NCBI GenBank assembly: GCA_001464955.1
Contig: LNEM01000015.1
Coordinates: 1-64,000 of the forward strand
Direction of reading: 5' to 3'
DNA length: 64,000 nucleotides
DNA from: Rhizobiales bacterium Ga0077537
GTDB lineage: Bacteria; Pseudomonadota; Alphaproteobacteria; Rhizobiales; Hyphomicrobiaceae
Of this stretch, positions 46,270-55,502 are shown one piece after another. The translations under genes and the position numbers were made by a program. Under the pieces are notes generated by a model. The model searched no databases, was not told where the DNA came from, and saw only the letters and a list, made by a program, of their open reading frames with translations. Position 1 is the first letter of the stretch; every line of letters starts with the position of its first letter.

Positions 46270-46983
46270 TCAGATCACGATCGGCACCGTGCCGTCGACG
46301 GCGATTTCTTCGGGCCCGACGCGGCACCGCAGAGCCAACGCCTCGACCCCTGCTTTTTTGGCGGCCGCGAACGCGTCGACGTAGCCCTGGTCCACGTCGC
46401 CTGCCAGCGAGAACGAGCGGGCGTCCGGTCGCTGGACGAGGTACACCATCACGGCGCGATGCCCCTCCCGCACCATGTCGGCCATCTCCGCGAGATGTTT
46501 GGCACCCCGCTCCGTGACGCTGTCCGGAAATTCGGCGCGTCCGGCGGTCCGCATCATGTGGACGTTCTTCACCTCGACATAGCAGAGCCCCCGTGTGGGG
46601 CTCTCGAGCAGGATGTCGATCCGGCTGTTCTTCCCGTACTTGACCTCGCGGCGAAGCGTCGGATAGCCACCGAGTGCCTCCACCAGCCCACCCTCGATGG
46701 CCTCCGCGACCAGCTTGTTCGGATGATTGGTGTTGATTCCGACCATGCACGGCCCCTCGCCGAGATCGGCCTCCACCATCTCCCAGGTATGCTTGTACTT
46801 CCGCGTCGGACTGTCCGACGTCGAGAGCCACACCCGGCTCCCCGGCCCGACGAGCCCCATCATGGAGCCGGTGTTCGGACAGGTGCAGGTGATCTCGCCG
46901 CCATCGTCGAGCGCCACATCGGCCAGAAAGCGCTTGTACCGCTTGACGAGGCGGCCGGGGATCAACGGCGTTTCGAATCGCAT
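46270..46983 (-). CDS. sfsA: Sugar fermentation stimulation protein SfsA
   Basis: A 237-residue SfsA protein; the family has an OB-like N-terminal domain and a nuclease-like C-terminal domain and binds DNA. Landmarks: [64 protein letters not shown] and [12 protein letters not shown] 46983 has AGAGG nine bases upstream. Its exact role in cells is not settled. Divergent from the CinA-like gene. Confidence 0.93.
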   Translation of the reverse strand: MRFETPLIPGRLVKRYKRFLADVALDDGGEITCTCPNTGSMMGLVGPGSRVWLSTSDSPTRKYKHTWEMVEADLGEGPCMVGINTNHPNKLVAEAIEGGLVEALGGYPTLRREVKYGKNSRIDILLESPTRGLCYVEVKNVHMMRTAGRAEFPDSVTERGAKHLAEMADMVREGHRAVMVYLVQRPDARSFSLAGDVDQGYVDAFAAAKKAGVEALALRCRVGPEEIAVDGTVPIVI

Positions 46984-47098
46984 GGGAGTTGGCCTCTCGG
47001 GGGCGCGCCGGGAGCGCGTGCATCTGTCTCGCGACGGGGATAGCGCGGACGCCCGGTCTGCGGCTAGTGTGACCCCGCGCGATCCTGAGGGAAACAGC

Positions 47099-47851
47099 AT
47101 GCAAAGCGGCGAAGACCGGATTACGGCGGCCATTCTCGTCATCGGCGACGAGATCCTGTCGGGCCGGACCAAGGACAAGAACATCGGCTACATCGCCGAC
47201 CACATGACGGCGATCGGGATCGATCTGCGCGAGGTGCGCGTGGTGGCCGACCTGGAGGCCGAGATCGTCGACGCCGTCAACGCGCTCCGCGCCCGCTACA
47301 CCTATGTCTTCACGACCGGTGGCATCGGCCCGACCCATGACGACATCACGGCCGACTCCATCGCCGCTGCCTTCAAGGTCGGCATCGACCACCATCCGGA
47401 CGTGAAGCGCCTCCTGATCGAGAACTTCGAGCGCCGCGGCGTCGAGGTGACCGAAGCGCGCCTGCGCATGGCGCGCATCCCGTTCGGCGCCGAAATCGTC
47501 GAGAACCGGCTGTCGATCGCGCCGGGCTTCATGCTCGAGAACGTCGTCGTGATGGCCGGCATCCCGTCGGTCATGCACGTCATGCTCGATGCCGTGACGC
47601 CGCGCCTTCGCACGGGCAGAAAGATGCTCTCGACTGAAATCGAGCTGTTCCGGCCCGAGGGCGAGATCGCGGAGTTGCTCGGCGACACGCAGGCGGAATT
47701 CGCGGATGTGTCGATGGGCTCCTACCCGTTCAACCGGGAGGCGCGCGTCTATGGCACAGTCCTCGTACTGCGCTCGACCGACGCCGACCGCCTGGCAGCC
47801 GCCGAAGCAAGCCTCAAGGCCCGCCTGACGGCAAAAGGCATTCCCTTCTGA
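47099..47851 (+). CDS. CinA-like molybdopterin-binding domain protein
   Basis: A 250-residue protein covering the MoaB/Mog-like domain of competence/damage protein CinA ([47 protein letters not shown]). It lacks the C-terminal nicotinamide mononucleotide deamidase domain, so it is the short form. CinA relatives hydrolyse ADP-ribose or NMN-type compounds; the short form's substrate is uncertain. GAGG precedes ATG 47099 by eight bases. An Old Yellow Enzyme gene follows after 37 bp. Confidence 0.88.
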   Translation: MQSGEDRITAAILVIGDEILSGRTKDKNIGYIADHMTAIGIDLREVRVVADLEAEIVDAVNALRARYTYVFTTGGIGPTHDDITADSIAAAFKVGIDHHPDVKRLLIENFERRGVEVTEARLRMARIPFGAEIVENRLSIAPGFMLENVVVMAGIPSVMHVMLDAVTPRLRTGRKMLSTEIELFRPEGEIAELLGDTQAEFADVSMGSYPFNREARVYGTVLVLRSTDADRLAAAEASLKARLTAKGIPF

Positions 47852-47888
47852 TCGCGACAGTCTGCAACGATAACAAGACGAGGAAACG

Positions 47889-49070
47889 ATGGCCCAGCCC
47901 CTGCTTTTCACGCCGCTCGAGCTGCGCTCGGTGACGCTCAAGAACCGCATCGTCGTCGCCCCCATGCATCAGTATTCGGCCGACAAGGGCTTCGCCACCG
48001 ACTGGCACCTGATGAACGCGGGCAAGTACGCGGCGGGCGGCGCCGGCTTCGTCATGGTCGAATCGACCAAGGTCGCCCGCAACGGCTGCGGCACCGTCGG
48101 CGATACGGCGCTCTGGGACGACAAGTACATCCCCGGCATGAAGCGCGTGGCCGACTTCATCCGCGGCAACGGCGCCGTGCCCGGCATCCAGCTCGGCCAT
48201 TCCGGCCGCAAGGCGCGCCTGACGCGCCCCTGGGAAGGCGGCAAGCCGCTCCAGGGCGACGAACCCGAGGTCTACGAGTGGGACGACTGGGAGGTGGTCG
48301 CCCCCTCGGCGGTCCCGCACACCGAGAAGTCGGCCGTCCCGCGCGCGCTGTCGCACAACGAAGTGCGCGACATGGTCGGCAAGTGGGCCGACGCGGCGGT
48401 CCGCGCCGACAAGTGCGGCTTCGACATCCTCGAGATCCACGCCGCCCACGGCTACCTGCTGCACCAGTTCCTGTCGCCCGTCACCAATCTGCGCACCGAC
48501 GAATACGGCGGCTCGGAAAAGAACCGCATGCGCTTCGCGATCGAGATCGCCGAAGCCGTCCGGGGCGTCTGGCCGTCGGAGAAGCCCTTGTTCATGCGCC
48601 TCTCGTGCGAGGACGACGCCGGCTGGGATCTCGACCAGAGCGTGCGCCTGTCGGCCGAGCTGGCCAAGGTCGGCGTCGACGTCATCGACTGCTCGTCCGG
48701 CGGCACGCTCGAGCGTCTGTCGCCGATGGATTCCGCCCGCGCCAAGACCTACGGCTATCAGGTCCCCTACGCCGAGCGCATCCGCAAGGAAGCCGGGGTC
48801 AAGACCATGGCGGTCGGCCACATCGTCCACGCCGACCAGGCCGAGGCGATCCTCCAGTCCGGCCGCGCCGACCTCGTCGCCCTGGCCCGCGAGATCATGT
48901 ACAATCCCCACTGGCCCATGGACGCAGCCCAGAAGCTCGGCGCCGATCCGGATTTCGCGCTGGTGCCGCCGCCGCTCCGCTACTGGCTGAGCAAGCGCGC
49001 CAAGTCCGGATTCGAGGGTGTGCCGTCGACCTTCGCCCGCGCCATGGCCGATGTGCCGCCCAAGAGCTGA
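47889..49070 (+). CDS. Old Yellow Enzyme-type NADH:flavin oxidoreductase
   Basis: FMN-containing ene-reductase of 393 residues, closest in style to the YqjM class. Landmarks: LKNRIVVAPMHQYSA (FMN site), GIQLGHSGRKA, the substrate/FMN motif FDILEIHAAHGYLLHQFLSP, YGGSEKNRMRFAIEI, and DLVALAREIMYNPHWP near the C-terminus. It reduces activated C=C bonds with NAD(P)H. GAGG lies five bases before ATG 47889. Enoyl-CoA-type gene downstream may be in the same degradation pathway. Confidence 0.92.
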   Translation: MAQPLLFTPLELRSVTLKNRIVVAPMHQYSADKGFATDWHLMNAGKYAAGGAGFVMVESTKVARNGCGTVGDTALWDDKYIPGMKRVADFIRGNGAVPGIQLGHSGRKARLTRPWEGGKPLQGDEPEVYEWDDWEVVAPSAVPHTEKSAVPRALSHNEVRDMVGKWADAAVRADKCGFDILEIHAAHGYLLHQFLSPVTNLRTDEYGGSEKNRMRFAIEIAEAVRGVWPSEKPLFMRLSCEDDAGWDLDQSVRLSAELAKVGVDVIDCSSGGTLERLSPMDSARAKTYGYQVPYAERIRKEAGVKTMAVGHIVHADQAEAILQSGRADLVALAREIMYNPHWPMDAAQKLGADPDFALVPPPLRYWLSKRAKSGFEGVPSTFARAMADVPPKS

Positions 49071-49167
49071 GGATCGTCGGGATCGGCTGCAAGTCATAGG
49101 CGGGCGCCCGGTCGGGCGTCCGCTTTGCTGTAGAGACCGTCCCGAACATGCCCGGAGACCAACCCGC

Positions 49168-49962
49168 ATGACCGCCCCGAAGCCCGGCGAGATCCGCTCG
49201 CACACGGAAGGCCCGATCCGGTGGATAACGATCGATAACGAGCCGCGCCTCAACGCTTTCACGCGCGCCATGTGGGCCGCCATTCCGGAGCACTTCGCGG
49301 CCGCCGACGCCGACCCGGACGTGCGCGTCATCATCGTCACCGGGGCCGGCACGAAGGCGTTCTCGGCCGGCGCCGACATCTCGGAGTTCGGCGACAACCG
49401 CACCGGCGCCGCCGCCCGCGCCTACGACGAGATCAACCACGCCGCCTACGAGGCCGTCCTCGCCACGGCCAAGCCGACCATCGCGATGGTCAACGGCTAC
49501 TGCATGGGGGGCGCCTGCGAGCTGGCGATCTGCTGCGATCTGCGCGTGGCCTCCGAAAAGGCGTCGTTCGCGGTGCCGTCGGCCAAGCTGTCGCTCGGCT
49601 ACAATCCCCGCTGGATCAAGCCCATGCTCGCCGTCATGTCGGCGGCGACGGTCAAGGAGATGCTGTTCACCGGCCGCCGGTACATGGCGCACGAGGCCTA
49701 CGGGATGGGGCTGCTCAACTTCATGTATCCGCCCGAGGAACTCCTCGACGAAACGCTGCATCTCGCGAACGAGATTGCCGACAACGCCCCGCTCAGCATC
49801 AAGGCGGCCAAGGCGTCGGTTGATGCCCTGACGGCCAATCCGGAAACGGCCGACCTCGCCGCCCTCGACGCGAAGGTCCTGGCCTGTTTCGACAGCGAGG
49901 ATTTCAAGGAAGGCACCCGCGCCTTCATGGAGAAGCGCAAGCCCGTGTTCAGAGGCGTGTGA
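49168..49962 (+). CDS. Crotonase-family protein (enoyl-CoA hydratase-like)
   Basis: A 264-residue crotonase-fold enzyme. The oxyanion-hole segments are AFSAGADISEF and NGYCMGGACELAICCD, the latter with one expected acidic residue. The second catalytic Glu of classical hydratases (in a PE-x2-LG setting) is replaced: the sequence reads VPSAKLSLG. It may therefore be an isomerase, hydrolase or decarboxylase type rather than a hydratase. It lies about 97 bp behind the Old Yellow Enzyme gene. Confidence 0.85.
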   Translation: MTAPKPGEIRSHTEGPIRWITIDNEPRLNAFTRAMWAAIPEHFAAADADPDVRVIIVTGAGTKAFSAGADISEFGDNRTGAAARAYDEINHAAYEAVLATAKPTIAMVNGYCMGGACELAICCDLRVASEKASFAVPSAKLSLGYNPRWIKPMLAVMSAATVKEMLFTGRRYMAHEAYGMGLLNFMYPPEELLDETLHLANEIADNAPLSIKAAKASVDALTANPETADLAALDAKVLACFDSEDFKEGTRAFMEKRKPVFRGV

Positions 49963-50004
49963 CCAGCGGCTACTCGATACACCGGCGACGCGCTTCAGAC
50001 TGCA

Positions 50005-50034
50005 ATGCCCGGGCACGTTTCCGCACCCGGGCAT
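50005..50034. terminator. Inverted repeat between convergent genes, possible bidirectional terminator
   Basis: ATGCCCGGG (50005-50013) and CCCGGGCAT (50026-50034) form a perfect 9-bp stem with a 12-nt loop, located between the crotonase and the Cys/His protein genes. No T run on either side. Confidence 0.5.
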
Positions 50035-50061
50035 CATAGGAACTAGGCGCTTCTCGTCGCC

Positions 50062-50487
50062 TCAGCGACGTCCACGGCAGGGCTCAGGCCGGCAGTTGGC
50101 GTTGGAGTGATTGTGCCAACCGTCGCGCGGGCTGTACCGGCAGTCGTAATGGCAGCGATTGCCACGATCGTGCCCATCGCCGCGATAGCCACCGCCCCCA
50201 CGCGGGCCATCATCGTATCGCGGCTGCAGCCGCGGCCCCTCGTATCCGCCGCCGCGGCGGGGTCCGCACGGCTCGGGACGGCACTGTGCGTTGGAATGAT
50301 TGTGCCAGCCGAGACGCGGGCTGTACCGGCAGTCGAAGTGGCAGCCCTCGTGGACTTTTGTCACGCCGCTGGTCTGGCCGGCGTCGACGCCCTGCCGCAG
50401 CGAAAGCGGCGATGCGACAGCGGCGCCGGCCACCATGGCCAACGCCAGCGCCCCAACCGCCCACGTCGAGATTTTCGTCAGCTTCAT
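50062..50487 (-). CDS. Secreted Cys/His-repeat protein, unknown
   Basis: A 141-residue protein with a signal peptide (to about VASP) and two near-identical modules: Cys49-x3-Cys53-x15-Cys69-x4-Cys74 and Cys112-x3-Cys116-x15-Cys132-x4-Cys137. Each contains RYSPR, GWHNHSNA and CRPEPC. A Gly/Arg/Asp-rich linker joins them. The fixed spacing of four Cys with the HNHS block suggests either two disulphides per module or a metal site. ATG 50487 is preceded by GAGAGGGG. No family recognised. Longer upstream frames lack the signal peptide. Confidence 0.8.
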   Translation of the reverse strand: MKLTKISTWAVGALALAMVAGAAVASPLSLRQGVDAGQTSGVTKVHEGCHFDCRYSPRLGWHNHSNAQCRPEPCGPRRGGGYEGPRLQPRYDDGPRGGGGYRGDGHDRGNRCHYDCRYSPRDGWHNHSNANCRPEPCRGRR

Positions 50488-50709
50488 GTTACCCCTCTCA
50501 TCCAATCCAGGTCCGCCACATGGGCCGCCTGCGTCACGCCTTCCACTGTTGCATGACGGTCGGCATCTGAACCGATGCTGAATATGCACGCAATTTATGC
50601 CATACGCCTCAGAAGCGAACGCGTTCTCTTGTGCATGCGCATTCTGCAATCGCAGTGTGGCCGGCTTGCATGGTTTGGGGAATTGAACGGCGGGACGGGA
50701 GCCGGGACG
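50488..50709. other. Divergent promoter region before the glycan locus
   Basis: A stretch of 222 bp between the Cys/His gene and the first methyltransferase. It has an AT-rich patch around 50577-50610 (AATATGCACGCAATTTATG), lower in GC than its surroundings and a likely site for the glycan promoter. No clear -35/-10 pair was found. Confidence 0.4.
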
Positions 50710-51483
50710 ATGACAGCCAGGCTGTATTGGGTGGGGAATGCGGCAAAAGCTCGGGTCATGGCCGAGGTGCTCGCAGATGCCCGGAGCGCTTATCGCGTGT
50801 TCGACTACGGCGCGGGTCGCGGTGGCGACTGGCCGGAGATCCTCTCAGCCCACCCGGCGATCGACCTCGTCTGCTATGAGCCCGACCCCGAATCCGATCG
50901 CGATCTCCGCTCCAGGATGGCCGGGACCCGCGCCCGCATCCTGAGCGAGGCCGAGTTCCAGGCGGCGTCGATCGAGGCCGACTACATCGTGAGCTTCTCG
51001 GTCCTCGAGCACGTCTTCGACAAACCCGCCTACATGCGCGATGCCAGGCGGCATCTGGCGCCGACGGGCGTCTTTCATCTCAACTACGACGACGGCCATT
51101 TCCGCACATCCCTCGACCTCGACGAGTTGCGCGGCTGGCGCACCGGCCTTGCGGTGACGGCGCAGAACCGCCTTGCATGGCTGTGGCCGCGCCTCAACCG
51201 CGTCGATCGCTACCAGGCGCGCGTCCCTGCCGCCGAGATCATGCGTCTCGTCGACGAAGCCGGCTTCGCCATCGCCTCCGACCGCTACGACAATCTGGGA
51301 AGCTTCAAGTCGCTCGCGAAGACGGTGCCGGCGGATCAGGCACAGGAGTTCATGCGCTTCTGGCTCGCGACCGAGGACGAACTCAACAAGCGCTTCCGCA
51401 TCACCGCCGAGCCACGTATGGGCGACGACGTCAATCTGTGGCGCGAGATGGCCTCCCGGACATTGGCGCTACGCCATGCCTGA
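50710..51483 (+). CDS. SAM-dependent methyltransferase of glycan locus
   Basis: A 257-residue class I methyltransferase. Motif I is VFDYGAGRGGDW, the acidic motif follows in LVCYEPDPESD, and post-I is ADYIVSFSVLEHVFDKPAYMRDARRHLAPTG (key residues SVLEHV). It is the first gene of the plus-strand half of the glycan locus; its stop overlaps the following glycosyltransferase gene by 8 bp. ATG 50710 has weak ribosome signals; an in-frame earlier start at 50575 would add a non-conserved tail. Confidence 0.82.
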   Translation: MTARLYWVGNAAKARVMAEVLADARSAYRVFDYGAGRGGDWPEILSAHPAIDLVCYEPDPESDRDLRSRMAGTRARILSEAEFQAASIEADYIVSFSVLEHVFDKPAYMRDARRHLAPTGVFHLNYDDGHFRTSLDLDELRGWRTGLAVTAQNRLAWLWPRLNRVDRYQARVPAAEIMRLVDEAGFAIASDRYDNLGSFKSLAKTVPADQAQEFMRFWLATEDELNKRFRITAEPRMGDDVNLWREMASRTLALRHA

Positions 51484-52636
51484 GGTGGACGGTGGACGGC
51501 TCACCAGCATCGATCGCCCCGGCGCGACGCCGAGCCGAATGCCGTTGCGCGTTCTCGTCGTGAATTTCACGCTCGACACCGCGAGCCCCGTTCTGCCGTG
51601 GCAGGCAGCCGTGGCCAATGCCATCGCGCGTCGGGTGACCAGCGTCCACGTTCTCACCGAATGGCTGGGCGTCTTCGAGCCCGAGCCGAACCTCACGTTC
51701 GTCGCGATGCCACACCGCCCTTTCGGCGTACCCCGACCGCTGGGTGGGCTCTGGCTGATGCTGCCGAAGCTGATCTCGGCGATAGAGCGCTTTCGGCCCG
51801 ACGTCTGCTTCGTCCACATGGCACATGAATGGTGCTACCGGCTGGGGCCCTGGCTGCGTGTCCGCCGCATTCCGGTCCTGCTCTGGTATGCGCACGGCTC
51901 GGTGCCGTGGAAACTTCACCTTTCGAGTGCCGTCGCGTCCCGCATCGTGACGTCGACGCCGGAGGGCTTCCGCATCGCGACGCCGAAACGCCGCATCATC
52001 GGCCAGGCCATCGATACCGAAGTGTTCCGGATACCCGCGACCCGCCGGCCCGGCCTCGAAGTGGTCACGGTCGGCCGCGTGTCTCGCCGGAAGAATATCG
52101 CTCTCCTGATAGACGCCATGGCCCGCGTCGTGGCGCACCCCGGCCTCGAACGCACACGCCTGACCATCGTCGGCCCGGAACTGACCGACGACGACCGCAC
52201 CTACCGGCGCGAACTCGATGCGCAGATTGCCGGCCTCGGCCTCTCCGACCGCGTAACTATCACCGGCGGCGTCGAGCAGGCGGCCACGGCCGCGCTCTAC
52301 GAGACGGCCGCGCTGCACGTGAACGTCAGCCGCACCGGCAGCATGGACAAGACCGTGATGGAGGCGCTGGCCTGCGGCTGCCCGGTGCTCACCAGCAACG
52401 AGGCCTTCGCCACCGAACTTGCCGAGTTTCCGGCCATGCTGATGCCCGATCCGACGCCCGAGACTCTCGCCGGCCGCATCGGCGAATGGCTCGACGGAAC
52501 GCACCACGCGGACCCCGGTACACTGCGCGCGCGCATCGTCGGTCGCCACGATCTCGACGGCTACGCGGATCGCATCGTCACGGAGCTGTCCGACCTCGCC
52601 CCGGCCCCGCGTCGACCATTCGGCCCCGCCCGATGA
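51476..52636 (+). CDS. GT4-family glycosyltransferase
   Basis: A 386-residue GT-B enzyme. The N-terminal domain begins PLRVLVVNFTLDTASP; the C-terminal nucleotide-sugar domain starts with VVTVGRVSRRKNIALLIDAM and ends with the E-x7-E region in ASRTG-like SMDKTVMEALACGCPVL. ATG 51476 overlaps the methyltransferase end; an internal ATG at 51539 (MPLRVLVVN) is also plausible. The stop overlaps the flippase start (ATGA). Sugar donor unknown. Confidence 0.87.
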   Translation: MPEVDGGRLTSIDRPGATPSRMPLRVLVVNFTLDTASPVLPWQAAVANAIARRVTSVHVLTEWLGVFEPEPNLTFVAMPHRPFGVPRPLGGLWLMLPKLISAIERFRPDVCFVHMAHEWCYRLGPWLRVRRIPVLLWYAHGSVPWKLHLSSAVASRIVTSTPEGFRIATPKRRIIGQAIDTEVFRIPATRRPGLEVVTVGRVSRRKNIALLIDAMARVVAHPGLERTRLTIVGPELTDDDRTYRRELDAQIAGLGLSDRVTITGGVEQAATAALYETAALHVNVSRTGSMDKTVMEALACGCPVLTSNEAFATELAEFPAMLMPDPTPETLAGRIGEWLDGTHHADPGTLRARIVGRHDLDGYADRIVTELSDLAPAPRRPFGPAR

Positions 52637-53943
52637 GCCGGACACGTCTCCTGGAGCTCGCGCGAAAAGCCCTGTCGCATCCCGTCGCCTTTCTGCTGAT
52701 CGTGAACATCGCGTGCGCGGGCCTGGGCTTCGCACAATTCGCCTACGCGCTCTCGGTCCTGAAGCCGGCCGACTTCGCCGCCATCGGGGTCCTCGCGGCC
52801 ATCGGTGGCGTCGTCACGGGCCTGCTCGACGTGAAGCTGCCCGATCTCACGACCCGCCTCTATTACGCAGCCCCCAAGGACGATCCGGAGCGGCGCGCCG
52901 GCATCCTCGGCGCGAGTTTCTGGCTACATCTGGCGGCTGGCGTGCTGACGGGCCTCGCCATGTGGCTGACGGCGGCCATCGTCGCGCCCCGCTTCCTCGA
53001 CCAGACCGTCGCGGCCTGGTGGGTGCTCGCGATGACCGCCCGCTTCGCCGTCGGCTATCCCATTGCCGCGCTCACGACATATCTCAGGATCGTCGGCGCG
53101 TTCGACCGTTCGGGATGGCTCCGGCTTGGAACGCAGATCGCCGTGACGGCGATCGCCATAGGTGCGCTTGTCATCGAGCCGAACCTCGACGGCTTCTTCG
53201 CAGGCGCTGCCATCGGCGCCGCCGTCTCGATCGCCTTCGCCCTCGCCGTGGCGGCACCTGCTCTGCGCAAGGCTCTCGGACAGGGCATTCTCGCGACACC
53301 ACGCCTCGACGCACTGCGCGAGATCCTCTCGTCGGGACGCTTTCTGGCCGGTGGTTCGCTGCTGGGGCTCTCGAAGCTCGTCAGCCGCTCGGGCGATACC
53401 TTGCTGGTCGCGGCCTTTACGGGCGACACGACGACCGGCCTCTATCGAGTGGCACGGCAGGCCTTCGACACGCTCGCCGGGCTGAGTGACGCCATCCATC
53501 AGTTCTACACACCGACCGTCGTCGCCTGCATCAACGCCAAGCGCTGGGACGAGTTTGCCAAGCACCGCCTGCGCCTGATCGCCATCGGCCTCGCAACCGC
53601 GGCCGGCGCCATCCTCGCGTCGTGGCTCGTGCTCCATCCGCTGGCCGCCGCGCACTATCCCCACTATTTGCCGGCGCTCTCGGCTTTCGAGGTGATGGTC
53701 GGCCTGCTCGCGGTGACGATCGGCGTCCATGGCTGGCTCTGGCCGAGCCTCGTCGCGCAGGGCGGCGTCGGCCGTTTTGGGCTCCTCGCCATGGCGGGAG
53801 CGCTTCTGCAGGCGGCAGCGCTCCTGGCGCTCGGGTATGGCGGCTGGCTGGACGCCACGACGGCGGCAGCCGCCGCGTGGCTCATGGCAGCGGTGAACTA
53901 TCTGCCGCTGATGATGTGCCACAGCGGCAAGAGGACCGCCTGA
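52633..53943 (+). CDS. Polysaccharide flippase-like membrane protein (Wzx/MOP type)
   Basis: A 436-residue protein with about 12 TM helices, similar in layout to O-antigen flippases that move undecaprenyl-linked sugar units across the inner membrane. Segments: FLLIVNIACAGLGFAQFAYALSVLKPADF at the start, SSGRFLAGGSLLGLSKLVSRSGDTLLVAAF in the middle, and an amphipathic AFDTLAGLSDAIHQFYTPTVV. Coupled to the glycosyltransferase by ATGA. Converges on a minus-strand methyltransferase. Confidence 0.82.
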   Translation: MSRTRLLELARKALSHPVAFLLIVNIACAGLGFAQFAYALSVLKPADFAAIGVLAAIGGVVTGLLDVKLPDLTTRLYYAAPKDDPERRAGILGASFWLHLAAGVLTGLAMWLTAAIVAPRFLDQTVAAWWVLAMTARFAVGYPIAALTTYLRIVGAFDRSGWLRLGTQIAVTAIAIGALVIEPNLDGFFAGAAIGAAVSIAFALAVAAPALRKALGQGILATPRLDALREILSSGRFLAGGSLLGLSKLVSRSGDTLLVAAFTGDTTTGLYRVARQAFDTLAGLSDAIHQFYTPTVVACINAKRWDEFAKHRLRLIAIGLATAAGAILASWLVLHPLAAAHYPHYLPALSAFEVMVGLLAVTIGVHGWLWPSLVAQGGVGRFGLLAMAGALLQAAALLALGYGGWLDATTAAAAAWLMAAVNYLPLMMCHSGKRTA

Positions 53944-53958
53944 GCACCGCGAACTGCG

Positions 53959-54609
53959 TTACGGCTTGGTGCCCGACACGTAGTAACCGAGCGGGTTCTC
54001 GTGAACACCGAGCCCCTTGATGTAGATGTCGCCCCAAAGCGGCAGCTTGCGCATGAAGCGCAGCCTCGTGAACTCGAGGAACGAGAATGCCGTCGTCATC
54101 CGCCCCCACATCATCGGTTCGATGCGCGAATTGGCAGGCGGAATGCCGTAGCGATCGAGCGTCGTCTCCCACCAGAACGACGTATGCCGGTGGAAGTCCG
54201 ATGGCGAGGCATGCACGCGATAGATGAACGGCACGATGATGTGGATCGTGCCGCCGGGCTTGAGCACCCGCAACAGCTCCGAGAGCGCGAACTCGTCCCG
54301 ATAGACGTGCTCCAGCGTATTGAACGACACGATCGTATCGTACTGCGCATCCGAGATCGGAAACGGCGTGTTGGCGTCGTGCAGCATCGTCGGCTGCATG
54401 TCGGGATCGATGTTGAGGCTCTCGTACTGCGTGCTGCCCTTGAGGAGATCGAGATAGCCCGCCTTCGCCCCGCCGCCGAAATCGAGGACCCGCCCTTTGA
54501 GGGGAATGCTCGGCAGCAGTTCGTACTCGAGTGCCCTCAGATACGAATAACGCGGATTGGCGAACGCGGCGAGACGCGCCCGCGACGGCGGCCGTGGCAG
54601 AACGATCAT
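53959..54609 (-). CDS. SAM-dependent methyltransferase (Methyltransf_11 type)
   Basis: A 216-residue class I methyltransferase. Motif I is RVLDFGGGAKAGYLDLL, the acidic residue is in LNIDPDMQP, and the catalytic-core segment is YDTIVSFNTLEHVYRDEFALSELLRVLKPGG. The C-terminus has the FMRKLPLWGDIYIKGLGVHENPLGYYV block. It begins the minus-strand half of the glycan locus (in transcriptional terms it is last). Target unknown, probably a sugar or lipid-linked glycan. Confidence 0.85.
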   Translation of the reverse strand: MIVLPRPPSRARLAAFANPRYSYLRALEYELLPSIPLKGRVLDFGGGAKAGYLDLLKGSTQYESLNIDPDMQPTMLHDANTPFPISDAQYDTIVSFNTLEHVYRDEFALSELLRVLKPGGTIHIIVPFIYRVHASPSDFHRHTSFWWETTLDRYGIPPANSRIEPMMWGRMTTAFSFLEFTRLRFMRKLPLWGDIYIKGLGVHENPLGYYVSGTKP

Positions 54610-54640
54610 GAGCGGAGATCCGGATGGCGAAGAGAGGACA

Positions 54641-55462
54641 TCAGAGCCCCTCGTCCGTGTAGACAGGCAGCGCCGATGCGACCGGCAGGCGCGTTGCGAG
54701 CAGGAGCGGCTTCGCCGAGCGGCGGCCGGGGATACGATGCAGCGTCCCGAAGCTCGCGCGCAGTGTCCGCGTCACGGCGGCGCAGTCGCAACGGCCGGGA
54801 TGGAGTTCGATGACGAGCGTGCCGATGCGGGCGATCTCGCTCTCGCGACCGGCGACCAGCGCCTCTTCCGCCCCTTCGATATCGATCTTGGCGACGTCGA
54901 TCGCGCCACCGCAATGCCCGAGGATCGTCGCCAGCGAAAACGCAGGCGCCGTCTCGTTGCCGCTCGCATCGACACGGCCGGCCGTGCTCGCGGCGCCGCT
55001 CTGGAAGGTGATGCTGCCGTCTTCCCGCCACGCCGCTCCGTGATGCGTCGTCCAGCGATAGCCGCCGTTGCGCGCCTGCGTCTCTGCGAGAATACCGTAG
55101 GTCGCGGCAGCCGGCTCGTAGGAGTGGACGATCGCGCCGGGCGCAACCGAGAACGAGAACAGCGCGAATGTGCCGATATTCGCGCCGAGATCGGCGACGA
55201 ACGGCGCCGGCTTGGCCGTCAGCGCGGGGACGAGCGCCCCGTACTCGTTCTCGATCAGGACTTCCTGCAACGCCGGCCAATCGCAGCCGCGCGCCGTGAG
55301 CTTGAACCCCTTCCACGCGAGTTCGACAGGCCGCTCGCGATCCGTGAGGAACCGCGACGCATAGCGAAGCGCCATGTCCGGGCGCCGCGTGGCCACACCC
55401 AGCGTTGCCGCCATGGCGATCGTCGATTTGGCGGCGGTGACGGCACGGCGGGCGAAGGTCAC
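54641..55462 (-). CDS. FkbM family methyltransferase of glycan locus
   Basis: A 273-residue FkbM-type methyltransferase: ADLGANIGTFALFSFS (motif I), SYEPAAATYGIL (acidic) and AKIDIEGAEEALVAG (family block). GTG 55462 has GGAG seven bases upstream; GTG 55498 gives 285 residues. It lies between two other methyltransferase genes, with a 31-bp gap to 53959-54609. Such enzymes put methyl groups on sugar hydroxyls. Confidence 0.85.
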   Translation of the reverse strand: MTFARRAVTAAKSTIAMAATLGVATRRPDMALRYASRFLTDRERPVELAWKGFKLTARGCDWPALQEVLIENEYGALVPALTAKPAPFVADLGANIGTFALFSFSVAPGAIVHSYEPAAATYGILAETQARNGGYRWTTHHGAAWREDGSITFQSGAASTAGRVDASGNETAPAFSLATILGHCGGAIDVAKIDIEGAEEALVAGRESEIARIGTLVIELHPGRCDCAAVTRTLRASFGTLHRIPGRRSAKPLLLATRLPVASALPVYTDEGL

Positions 55463-55502
55463 GTCGTCGCTCCGTTGCCGATCTCGCGGCTGTGGCACGA
55501 CA

